Below, one piece after another: positions 57,728 through 64,000 of a stretch of DNA of 64,000 bases. Below the pieces are notes generated by a model. The model was not told the DNA's origin. It ran no database searches and was given only the letters and a program-made list of their open reading frames with translations. Position 1 is the first letter of the stretch. Each line of letters begins with the position of its first letter. The stretch is taken from contig JAFRQX010000032.1 of the NCBI GenBank assembly GCA_017428385.1, forward strand, positions 49,942 through 113,941, written 5' to 3'. Both the position numbers and the translations under genes were made by a program. Source of the stretch: Clostridia bacterium. Lineage in GTDB: Bacteria; Bacillota; Clostridia; Christensenellales; Aristaeellaceae.

Positions 57728-58249
57728 GTGACAGGAATCCAGGGCCCGGATTCTGCAAAAAGGGAAAGACTGACCGTCTTGATCCGTCAATACGAAAAAG
57801 ACATCCTGAGAATCTGCTATCTGTACCTGCGCGAGACGGAACTTGCCAAAGACGCCGTACAGGATACATTCCTCAAAGCATATACCCATCTGGACGATCT
57901 GCATGACCAGGCCAAAGCCAAGAGCTGGCTGGCCAGAATCGCGGTCAACATCTGCCGGGATCATCTTCGCAGCCCCTGGGTTACGCACATGAACCGGTAT
58001 GTTCAGCCGAAAGACCTCCGGATACCCGCAGAGCAGCCGGATGAAACAAACGCCGCGCTGACCCAGGCCGTCCTGAACCTGCCCCGGAAGCACCGGGAAG
58101 CAGTAACACTCCGCTATATCCAGGGATATGACATACAGGAAACAGCAGAGATTCTGGGAATCACACCTTCTGCCGTATCAAGAAGATGCAGGCGGGCCTG
58201 CATCATACTCAGGAGTGAACTGGAAGGGAGCGACGATCACAATGGATGA
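57728..58249 (+). CDS. ECF sigma factor paired with the CotH fusion
   Basis: 173-residue sigma-70 family factor. Sigma2: LIRQYEKDILRICYLYLRET, DAVQDTFLKAYTHLDDLHDQ. Sigma4: LNLPRKHREAVTLRYIQGYD, ETAEILGITPSAVSRRCRRA. GTG at 57728 is chosen because GGGAGG lies 10 bp upstream; ATG at 57710 overlaps that site. It overlaps by eight bases the next gene, whose N-terminus should be its membrane anchor or inhibitor. The second ECF module of the window is at 37642-38238. Confidence 0.9.
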   Translation: MTGIQGPDSAKRERLTVLIRQYEKDILRICYLYLRETELAKDAVQDTFLKAYTHLDDLHDQAKAKSWLARIAVNICRDHLRSPWVTHMNRYVQPKDLRIPAEQPDETNAALTQAVLNLPRKHREAVTLRYIQGYDIQETAEILGITPSAVSRRCRRACIILRSELEGSDDHNG

Positions 58250-59912
58250 ACACAAAGCACAGGAACGCATTCATAAAACTGTCCGTGACAACCTGTCCTG
58301 GCTGGACCGGCTTCCTTCCCAGGAAACAGAAATCCTGGAACAAACAATGAAGGAGGCTGATCCTTTGATTACAGTAATAAACGGAAACACTGAAACCATG
58401 ATCCCGCCGGCATATGTCCCGGCACGTCATCATATACGCACCTGGCTTCGGCCGGTACTGGCCATCGCTGCCGTACTGGTGCTGATCACCGGATTCTGGG
58501 CTGCCCAGCGCAACGGTTTTGTCGGCAGCATCACCACGGATGTTGTCACGCAGCCGGCCGGCAGCGATGAAACCCCCGGACTTCCCGCGGCCGTTGTTAC
58601 AGATGAAATCAGGCAGCCGGAAGTCCTGCCCCTGGATCGCATTGACCTGTATGTGGAACCCGATCTGCTGTGGAACAGCGAAACCGGCATCCTGACAGAG
58701 GGCGAAAATGTTGATAAGAAAAACCTGCCCTTCAAAAATACGGTCTACCGGAAAATGAAGGACGCGGGCATCAAAGTGGACGGCGAACTGGTCTACCGCA
58801 GCGATGAGGGCGCGGTCCTGTTCAAGGATCAGGTCAAACTTTGCCTGGACGGAGACTTCGCCCTGGATATGCCGCAGAAAGGGTTCCTGATTGACGCGGC
58901 GGACGGATCCTTTGATTTCCCGCTGTTTGACGACAGATCCGCTGCATCCTATCCCTCTCTCCTGCTACGGAATGCCGGAAACGACAGCATGTTTACCCGG
59001 ATCCAGGACAGCCTGCAGCACCGCCTGATTGACAGGCACACGGACGCGAAGCTGCTGACCCAGGCCTGGCGGCCGGTCCAGGTATACCTGAACGACGAAT
59101 ACTGGGGCATGTACAACATGCGGGAAGCCATTGACGGCCATACCGTCTGCCGGTATGAAAATGTATCGGATGAACTGGCGGACAGCGTTTTGATCCTGAC
59201 CATGAATGGCAGCAGCATCCAGGGACCGAATAAGGAATACAAAGAGCTGCTCAAAACCCTGAAAGCCGGCAATCCCGCGGAAAACCCGGCGGATCTGGAA
59301 TACCTGGAGCAGGAAGTGGATATCGATAATTTCCTGGACTGGCTGGCCGTGGAAATGTACTTTGGAAACAGCGATATCGGTCACGCAAGGGTATACCGGG
59401 TTCCGGGCGGAAAATGGAAGTGCCTGATTGAAGATCTTGACTACGGCTTGTATGATTCCGGCTTCAATTCCGTACAAAGCTACCTGAAGGAAGCAGGAAT
59501 GGGACAAAAAGCGATTAACAACACCACTTTCCTGAAGATCCTTTCCGTGGACAAGTACAAAGACCTCTTCTTTACCAAGCTGGGGAACCTGTTCTATTCG
59601 CTTACATCCAGCGTCATGGAAAGCGAAGTGGACGCCTGCGTCGCCTGGATCGAACCCGGCATGAAAGCGCATATCGACCGCTGGGCACCCTTCTATGACA
59701 AGCAAGTCATGTTTGACGTGCCGACCAATCCGGAAGAGGCCTGGAAATACTGGGAGCAGCGTGTTGCCCGGCTGCGGAATGTCATACGCAAGCGGCCCAC
59801 CCGGCTGTATAACTTCATCCAGGAATTCTTCCAAATGACCGATGAAGAAATGGCCGTATACTTCCCGACTGATATCCCGCGCACTGTGGATGAAATACCG
59901 AATGCCATTTAA
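58242..59912 (+). CDS. Anti-sigma-like N-terminus fused to a CotH-kinase-family domain
   Basis: 556-residue membrane protein. The first ~66 residues are cytoplasmic and charged (HKTVRDNLSWLDRLPSQETE), as in anti-sigma factors encoded next to ECF genes. One TM follows at ~68-88 (LRPVLAIAAVLVLITGFWAA). The extracytoplasmic part is a CotH spore-coat kinase-like domain: GDFALDMPQKGF, PSLLLRNAGNDSMFTRIQDS, WRPVQVYLNDEYWGMYNMRE, DNFLDWLAVEMYFGNSDIGH and the metal-site-like LIEDLDYGLYDSG. It overlaps the sigma gene by 8 bp. The arrangement suggests a sigma factor controlled by an external CotH domain. Whether it phosphorylates anything is unknown. Confidence 0.82.
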   Translation: MDEHKAQERIHKTVRDNLSWLDRLPSQETEILEQTMKEADPLITVINGNTETMIPPAYVPARHHIRTWLRPVLAIAAVLVLITGFWAAQRNGFVGSITTDVVTQPAGSDETPGLPAAVVTDEIRQPEVLPLDRIDLYVEPDLLWNSETGILTEGENVDKKNLPFKNTVYRKMKDAGIKVDGELVYRSDEGAVLFKDQVKLCLDGDFALDMPQKGFLIDAADGSFDFPLFDDRSAASYPSLLLRNAGNDSMFTRIQDSLQHRLIDRHTDAKLLTQAWRPVQVYLNDEYWGMYNMREAIDGHTVCRYENVSDELADSVLILTMNGSSIQGPNKEYKELLKTLKAGNPAENPADLEYLEQEVDIDNFLDWLAVEMYFGNSDIGHARVYRVPGGKWKCLIEDLDYGLYDSGFNSVQSYLKEAGMGQKAINNTTFLKILSVDKYKDLFFTKLGNLFYSLTSSVMESEVDACVAWIEPGMKAHIDRWAPFYDKQVMFDVPTNPEEAWKYWEQRVARLRNVIRKRPTRLYNFIQEFFQMTDEEMAVYFPTDIPRTVDEIPNAI

Positions 59913-59925
59913 TCCTGATATAAAC

Positions 59926-59960
59926 AAGGGAACCGCCTGATGCTTCAGGCGATTCCTTTT
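59926..59960. terminator. Bidirectional terminator
   Basis: AAGGGAACCGCCTGA, a 4 nt loop and TCAGGCGATTCCTTTT, between the convergent CotH and GNAT genes. Confidence 0.8.
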
Positions 59961-59972
59961 CTTTATATCTGT

Positions 59973-60440
59973 TTATTTGATATCAATCCAGATGCCGATA
60001 TCATGCATGGACGAATCCGGAACGGATTTGTAGAACCGCTGGGCTTCGTCATTGCTGGCTGTCAGCGCGATCAGCGTATCGATGCCTTCCGCCTTCAGCC
60101 GGCTGCGCATTTCGTTCATCAGTGCCTGGGCCACGCCCTTATGCCGGGCGCTCTTCAGCACGCAGATCCAGTCCAGGTAGGCTTTAACGGTTCCGTCGAA
60201 ATAGGAGGGAATCCGCACCACGTCAATCCGGCCCACCACCTGTTCCCCGATATAAGCCATCAGGGAAAGGGCGTTTTGAAACCGGGGATCATCGAAACTG
60301 TCCGTCACGCTTTTGATATAAGCGTCATCGATCTCCCAGCCCCACACGTCTTCTTCCGCCCGAAGCTGTTTTTCAAACGCCAGTACGTCCGGAATCCGTT
60401 CTTTGGTATACAGTTCAATCTTTATTTCTTCCGTTTTCAC
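59973..60440 (-). CDS. GNAT-family N-acetyltransferase
   Basis: 155-residue acetyl-CoA-dependent transferase. The fold runs from KIELYTKERIPDVLAFEKQL through MAYIGEQVVGRIDVVRIP to the CoA-binding loop CVLKSARHKGVAQALMNEMR. LTASNDEAQRFYKSV completes it. The substrate is unknown. It overlaps the radical SAM gene upstream by 26 bp, so the pair is co-transcribed. Confidence 0.88.
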   Translation of the reverse strand: MKTEEIKIELYTKERIPDVLAFEKQLRAEEDVWGWEIDDAYIKSVTDSFDDPRFQNALSLMAYIGEQVVGRIDVVRIPSYFDGTVKAYLDWICVLKSARHKGVAQALMNEMRSRLKAEGIDTLIALTASNDEAQRFYKSVPDSSMHDIGIWIDIK

Positions 60441-61479
60441 TTTCCACTACCATCCTGTTGATCAAAAGTTCATCCTCCCGGAGATGCACGCTGAAGGAAT
60501 GGGTTTCATCGTGCATATCATAAATCCGGTTCCCGGTTTCAGCAATATGCCGCTGCTGCCAGATCAGCGCCAGGTCCCTGATCCTGAACAGCTGCTGGTT
60601 CTGCGGGTCTCCGTACATCCGGGCCAGTTCCTGAACAGGGGGCATTTCCTGCAGATACCGGTCATCCATTGCTTCCAGCTCGGCCAGGGTCTCCGCCGCG
60701 CCCATCCGGTTATACTTTTCAAAATTCTCCGGCGTCAGCACCAGGATCAGACTCCGCTTGACAAACTCTGCCGTTTCCCCGGAGGCAATCCACTCCGCTT
60801 CCGTCCTGTGCTTCATCCGGGAAAACGAATTCCGGATCTTTTCCGGCAGCTGTTCAAACTCCTGCTTCGTAATCCGCTGTTCCGATATGGTTCTGCCCCG
60901 CCCCTTGCTGTGCGGCAGGAAGCAGGCGCACCGGCGCAGCGGATAGGTAGACAGCATTTCATAGAGTTCCGGTATCTGGGACAGGTTCTCCCGGATCAGG
61001 GGAATGCTCACATTCACCTGAAGGCCGGCTTTTACCGCCTGATCCAGCATCCGGAGCAGAAACCAGAAGTCTCCCTTTCTCCCCGCAAATCGATCGTGAT
61101 ATTCCTCCAGGCCGTAGAAAGTCAGGTCAATGAGTTCCACACCGTTTTCACGGATGCTCCCCATCAGCTCCGCCAGTTCCGGCTCCTCCCGGAAGGCAAA
61201 CCCGTTCATCTGCAGGAATTTTGCTACCGGCGCCTGATACTCCCGGCTGAAGCGCAGGAACTCCGGCAGGTCCGGCGTGTCCATACAGTAGCCGATATAA
61301 TAGCTGCAATGAAGATCAGGGCGTGCGTCTTTCATTTCCCGGATGATCCTGCCGCCTAATGCTTCTCCCGCCTTGTAATCCACTCCTGTGGCTTTCCCGC
61401 AGGATGCCAGCAGGCAATACCGGCAGAAAGAATGGCAGGGTACGCAGTAGTTGGCAATCAACAGTGAGGCTGTTTCCAT
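60415..61479 (-). CDS. Radical SAM protein of unknown function
   Basis: 354-residue enzyme. The cluster motif CxxxCxxC is CHSFCRYC within CVPCHSFCRYCLLASCGK near the N-terminus, flanked by further cysteines. A TIM-barrel pattern follows: LIDLTFYGLEEYHDRFAGRK, VNVSIPLIRENLSQIPELYE. There is no SPASM-type C-terminal cysteine array. It may act on a peptide or small molecule. The downstream overlapping GNAT gene hints at paired modification chemistry, but no precursor peptide was found nearby. Confidence 0.8.
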   Translation of the reverse strand: METASLLIANYCVPCHSFCRYCLLASCGKATGVDYKAGEALGGRIIREMKDARPDLHCSYYIGYCMDTPDLPEFLRFSREYQAPVAKFLQMNGFAFREEPELAELMGSIRENGVELIDLTFYGLEEYHDRFAGRKGDFWFLLRMLDQAVKAGLQVNVSIPLIRENLSQIPELYEMLSTYPLRRCACFLPHSKGRGRTISEQRITKQEFEQLPEKIRNSFSRMKHRTEAEWIASGETAEFVKRSLILVLTPENFEKYNRMGAAETLAELEAMDDRYLQEMPPVQELARMYGDPQNQQLFRIRDLALIWQQRHIAETGNRIYDMHDETHSFSVHLREDELLINRMVVESENGRNKD

Positions 61480-61520
61480 GTCCTGATCCCTCCTTTTATT
61501 TCCACGGATTCAGGATGTTC

Positions 61521-62030
61521 TCACACCCCTCGCCGCAGTATTTCATCAATAATCAGTTTATCCCGGCTCTGATGCCTGGCATACTCCCGGAATCCCAGTT
61601 TGCGGAGCAGTTCCCGGCTGGGGACATTCTCCTCAAAGTGTCCGCAGTGAACGTATTCCGCACCCGTACTCCGGAACAGTTCCGGAATCACCGCCTGCAG
61701 GGCTTCCAGCATATATCCCTTCCGCTGGTAGGCCGGAAACACGGCATAAGCCAGTGTTCTCCCTTTCACCGGTAATCCCGTCCTCAGACTTTCCGGCAGC
61801 TCCGGCTCCACTTCCAGCAGGAATCCGATCACAGTTCCCGTTTTTTTCTCCACCAGCGAATAACTGTTGTTCAACCCGGAGAATCTTTCAAAAATCTTCG
61901 CGGAAACCGTATCATCCATCTCAGCCGGAAATCCGTAGGCAATCCGCAGCGCCCTGTCGGCAATCCCGCTGACAAAGGACGCTTCATCCCCTTTTTCCAT
62001 CCGCCGGATCAGCAGTCTGGTACTTTCCAT
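61521..62030 (-). CDS. GNAT-family N-acetyltransferase (RimJ-like)
   Basis: 169-residue acetyltransferase: STRLLIRRMEKGDEASFVSG at the N-terminus, TLAYAVFPAYQRKGYMLEAL for CoA binding, and EENVPSRELLRKLGFREYAR, the typical RimJ/RimL ending. It may acetylate a protein N-terminus or a small amine. It lies between an unknown gene upstream and the radical SAM gene downstream, on the same strand. Confidence 0.87.
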   Translation of the reverse strand: MESTRLLIRRMEKGDEASFVSGIADRALRIAYGFPAEMDDTVSAKIFERFSGLNNSYSLVEKKTGTVIGFLLEVEPELPESLRTGLPVKGRTLAYAVFPAYQRKGYMLEALQAVIPELFRSTGAEYVHCGHFEENVPSRELLRKLGFREYARHQSRDKLIIDEILRRGV

Positions 62031-62044
62031 ATGACCTTCTCCCG

Positions 62045-62653
62045 TTATCGACTCATTTCCATCATCAGCCTGCCCAGGGATACCCCCAGCCTTTTACACC
62101 GCATCGCCGCTTTGATCAGGCCTGTGCTTTCTGTTTCCCTGGTTTCCTGTACAATCAACCGGACCGGCTCCTGCATCTCCAGGATCTCCCGGTTTTCCTT
62201 CCCCAGAAGTAACAATATATAACATCCATCCTCCAGCTGGATTTCCCAGACCTTCTGGTCCGGATCCATTCCCGACACCTTCAGTAGCTCCTTTGCATCC
62301 TCCCGGATTCCCTCGCTGTGAATCGACGGCGCCACAACTTCATCCCTGTATTCCGCTTCCATGGCCCTGAAGATCTTACCCAAATCAGAGTAATCCACTC
62401 CAACCTTCCGGTAAACGCTTCCCATGAAATCCACCAGGAATTCATCGCCGACGATCTGGTACAACTCCCGTTCATACCGGTCCAGATCCTCCAGCGTATA
62501 ACCTTCCCCCTCCAGCATGAACCGTAAAATGATCTGTCCGAAGTAAGGAATCCCGATATACTCTTCCAGCAGAATATGACGATCAAATAGTTCATTTACT
62601 TCCCGTGATATTTCGTCAATCCTTTTCTTCAACTTCTCACTTGTAATATACAT
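62045..62653 (-). CDS. Hypothetical cytoplasmic protein
   Basis: 202-residue acidic, helix-rich soluble protein (RIDEISREVNELFDRHILLE; EDLDRYERELYQIVGDEFLV; KVGVDYSDLGKIFRAMEAEY) with a beta-strand region (KVWEIQLEDGCYILLLLGKE). No known motif, signal peptide or membrane segment. It is 14 bp upstream of the GNAT gene, so likely co-transcribed. It lies beside the repeat region that follows the rRNA operon. Confidence 0.6.
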   Translation of the reverse strand: MYITSEKLKKRIDEISREVNELFDRHILLEEYIGIPYFGQIILRFMLEGEGYTLEDLDRYERELYQIVGDEFLVDFMGSVYRKVGVDYSDLGKIFRAMEAEYRDEVVAPSIHSEGIREDAKELLKVSGMDPDQKVWEIQLEDGCYILLLLGKENREILEMQEPVRLIVQETRETESTGLIKAAMRCKRLGVSLGRLMMEMSR

Positions 62654-62729
62654 ACTGTACTTCTCCAGATCTGTAGGGTGAGAGTGATTATATCATCTGA
62701 GTCCCAAAATGCAAAGAAAATTTTTCAGT

Positions 62730-63216
62730 AAGCATCTTCACGTTGCTACCCATTGGCAACATCACTCTGTGTTCATTATGAAATAAAACCAGGTTTAAGC
62801 ACAGTCAGCATACCCAGTCAAGGACACAGCGGCTGCGCCGTGCCTTCGGCATCCTTGACACGCTATGCTGCCAGTGCATCCAAGCAATCAAGGAGGTGCA
62901 TAGCACCTCCTGTCAATCAGAATTGCCCAATTCATTCATGATTCAGTATATATAAGCATCTTTGCGTAGCTGCCTACAGGCAGCTACGCTCTGTTTTCGG
63001 TATGGTTTAAGCACAGTCAGCATACCCAGTCAAGGACACAGCGGCTGCGCCGTGCCTCCGGCATCCCTGACACGGTATGCTGCCGGTGCATCAAAGCAGT
63101 CAAGGAGGTACATAGCACCTCCTGTCATACATAATTACCAACTTCAATTATGCATCAGTATTTTAAAGCATCTTTGCATTGCTGCTAAACAGCAGCAATG
63201 CTCTGTGTTCGGTATG
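62730..63216. repeat. Direct repeats of ~212-224 bp with covarying hairpins (2 full + 1 partial copy)
   Basis: Units start with AAGCATCTT at 62730, 62954 and 63166. Each opens with a hairpin whose sequence differs but pairs perfectly: GTTGC/GCAAC, GCGTAGCTGCC/GGCAGCTACGC, GCATTGCTGC/GCAGCAATGC. Then comes TCTGTGTTCGGTATGG or a variant, identical to part of 5S rRNA (antisense) in the third copy. The first two units then share ~130 bp holding CAGCATA/TATGCTG, GTCAAGGA/TCCTTGAC and AGGAGGTGC/GCACCTCCT hairpins. No protein-coding signal is convincing. It lies downstream of the rRNA operon. Confidence 0.85.
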
Positions 63217-63456
63217 GAACAGGGGAGCGAAGGAAGCGGTGACCCAGTGGGTCATTTGCCGTAAGGCAAAAGCGACCTGAGCGAGTCAACCGAAACGAGC
63301 AGAGGGCTGAAGCGTCCCCGCGAGGCCCTCTGCGACGATTGAGGTTGCGGGGGGACCTCTTCGTCTTCTCTCCTACCACCTGTTCCCCAGGACCGCATAG
63401 CTCGCTTGGATCCCTGAAAGGGATCCGTGAGTGAACCTCGCAGAGGTGAACGAAAT
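63217..63456. other. GC-rich hairpin-dense region without genes
   Basis: A series of small perfect hairpins: GACCC/GGGTC (~63241), TTTGCC/GGCAAA (~63255), GCAGAGGGC/GCCCTCTGC (~63299-63334), GGATCCCT/AGGGATCC (~63409). AGGTCCCCCCGC-like and ACCTCTTCGTC segments partly resemble 5S sequence. No ORF with a ribosome site was found. Confidence 0.5.
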
Positions 63457-63513
63457 AAAGCCCAAAGCCATTTGATCAGCATACTATGCTGGGAATAAAT
63501 GGCTTTGGGTTTT
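63457..63513 (-). terminator. Long hairpin downstream of the rRNA operon
   Basis: AAAGCCCAAAGCCATTT pairs with AAATGGCTTTGGGTTTT around an inner CAGCATA/TATGCTG palindrome; possibly a second terminator. Confidence 0.6.
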
Positions 63514-63556
63514 ATATCAGCGAGCGAAATATCTCTTCGTCTTTCATTTGAAGTAA

Positions 63557-63591
63557 GAAAAAACCGCCTGTATTAACAAGCGGTTTTTTTC
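63557..63591 (-). terminator. rRNA operon terminator
   Basis: AAAAACCGC...GCGGTTTTTTT stem, 10 bp after the 5S rRNA 3' end (minus strand). Confidence 0.8.
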
Positions 63592-63600
63592 TGTGGAATC

Positions 63601-63713
63601 CGGCGGCGACCTACTCTCCCGGGCCGTTACCAGCCAAGTACCATCGGCACTGAAGAGCTTAACTTCTGTGTTCGGTATGGGAACAGGTGGAACCTCTTCG
63701 TCATTGCCACCGA
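63601..63713 (-). rRNA. rrf: 5S ribosomal RNA
   Basis: On the minus strand the sequence starts GGTGGCAATGACGAAGAGG, includes the conserved CCCATACCGAACACAG and AGTTAAGCTCTTCAG segments, and ends GAGAGTAGGTCGCCGCC. Length and pairing of the termini fit 5S. It follows 23S directly, with no tRNA between. Confidence 0.95.
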
Positions 63714-63826
63714 AAATGGTTCAGTGTCCTTGCGCACACTGACAACTGCACAGCTACAATATTCAGGAATTATCTGACCTGTTAGTTTATCTGTTACCTT
63801 AATTGGTCTCTGGACCAATCATGAAA

Positions 63827-64000
63827 TCAAGCCCTCGACCTATTAGTATCATCAAGCTTCATGCGTTACCGCACTTCCACCGATGACCTATCTACCTGGT
63901 AGTCCTCCAGGGGTCTTACTTGCTTGCGCAATGGGAGTCTTAATCTTGAGGTGGGCTTCACGCTTAGATGCCTTCAGCGTTTATCCCGTCCGCATTTCGC
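63827..64000 (-). rRNA. rrl: 23S ribosomal RNA, 3' end (partial)
   Basis: The minus-strand 3' terminus reads ...CTAATAGGTCGAGGGCTTGA, the standard 23S end. The preceding part (AAGCCCACCTCAAGATTAAGA) is also conserved. The gene continues beyond the window. The spacer to 5S carries a GGTC/GACC hairpin near 63806-63816. Confidence 0.95.

Noticed and set aside
62730..63216. CRISPR array
   Set aside because: Units are over 200 bp, spacing is not CRISPR-like, there are no unique spacers and no cas genes.
62753..63264. Two similar plus-strand ORFs inside the direct repeats
   Set aside because: They resemble each other only because the DNA is repeated. Differences are not biased to silent positions and no ribosome site is present.

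Overview
The window looks like a chromosomal segment from a Gram-positive anaerobe of the class Clostridia, probably a gut or rumen lineage of the Christensenellales/Aristaeellaceae type. That placement is an inference. It rests on strong AGGAGG ribosome binding sites, TTGACA/TATAAT promoters, a CIRCE operator, the rpsF-ssb-rpsR order, a SCIFF ranthipeptide locus, LysA-type lysine synthesis, CotH and clostripain-family proteins, and many secreted proteins whose signal peptides end in an A-E-E-like junction. Base composition is GC-leaning, and coding is dense on both strands with short operons. No phage, transposase, integrase or CRISPR array was found.

Layout. 0-5.4 kb (minus): smc, a secreted protease-like protein, and a truncated lysA. 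5.6-10.1 kb: a MATE exporter, an XRE/membrane-protein pair with a clear promoter and twin operators, a diguanylate cyclase, and a 33-residue small-protein gene with its own promoter and terminator. 10.1-15 kb: a two-component system with two secreted proteins, then an FtsL/DivIC-like protein. 15-21.4 kb: an organic-acid island in which a GntR regulator and AEC permease diverge from a LeuCD-like hydratase, malic enzyme and 2-hydroxycarboxylate transporter, tied together by matching GntR-type operators. 21.4-27.9 kb: rpsF-ssb-rpsR, TraX, and the SCIFF peptide, its maturase and a basic amino-acid decarboxylase. 27.9-38.2 kb: a clostripain-like protease, a second XRE/membrane pair whose regulator seems to start at ATC, a GH2 beta-galactosidase, HAD and Nudix hydrolases, and an ECF sigma/anti-sigma pair. 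38.4-47.6 kb: recO, an FMN-dependent oxidase-like protein, a MacB-like ABC transporter, htpG behind a CIRCE operator, recA, and an orphan DNA methyltransferase. 47.7-55.6 kb: a second MATE exporter, metallophosphoesterase, pullulanase, CapA and a histidine phosphatase. 55.7-59.9 kb: a macro-domain/vWA pair and an ECF sigma factor followed by an anti-sigma/CotH-kinase-like fusion. 60-62.7 kb: GNAT and radical SAM proteins. 62.7-64 kb: structured repeats, then the 3' end of an rRNA operon (5S and the 23S 3' end, minus strand).

Three layers of noncoding structure cut across these genes. (1) Heptanucleotide arrays such as (GAATTRT)n, (CAATGAA)n and (TTCACTC)n sit at gene borders throughout. (2) An 83-86 bp two-hairpin element with compensatory changes lies just upstream of both the rpsF-ssb-rpsR and recA promoters. 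(3) A direct repeat of about 212 bp with covarying hairpins follows the rRNA operon.

The best candidates for undescribed biology are the two-hairpin element, the 33-residue peptide gene, the anti-sigma/CotH fusion and the LeuCD-like organic-acid island.
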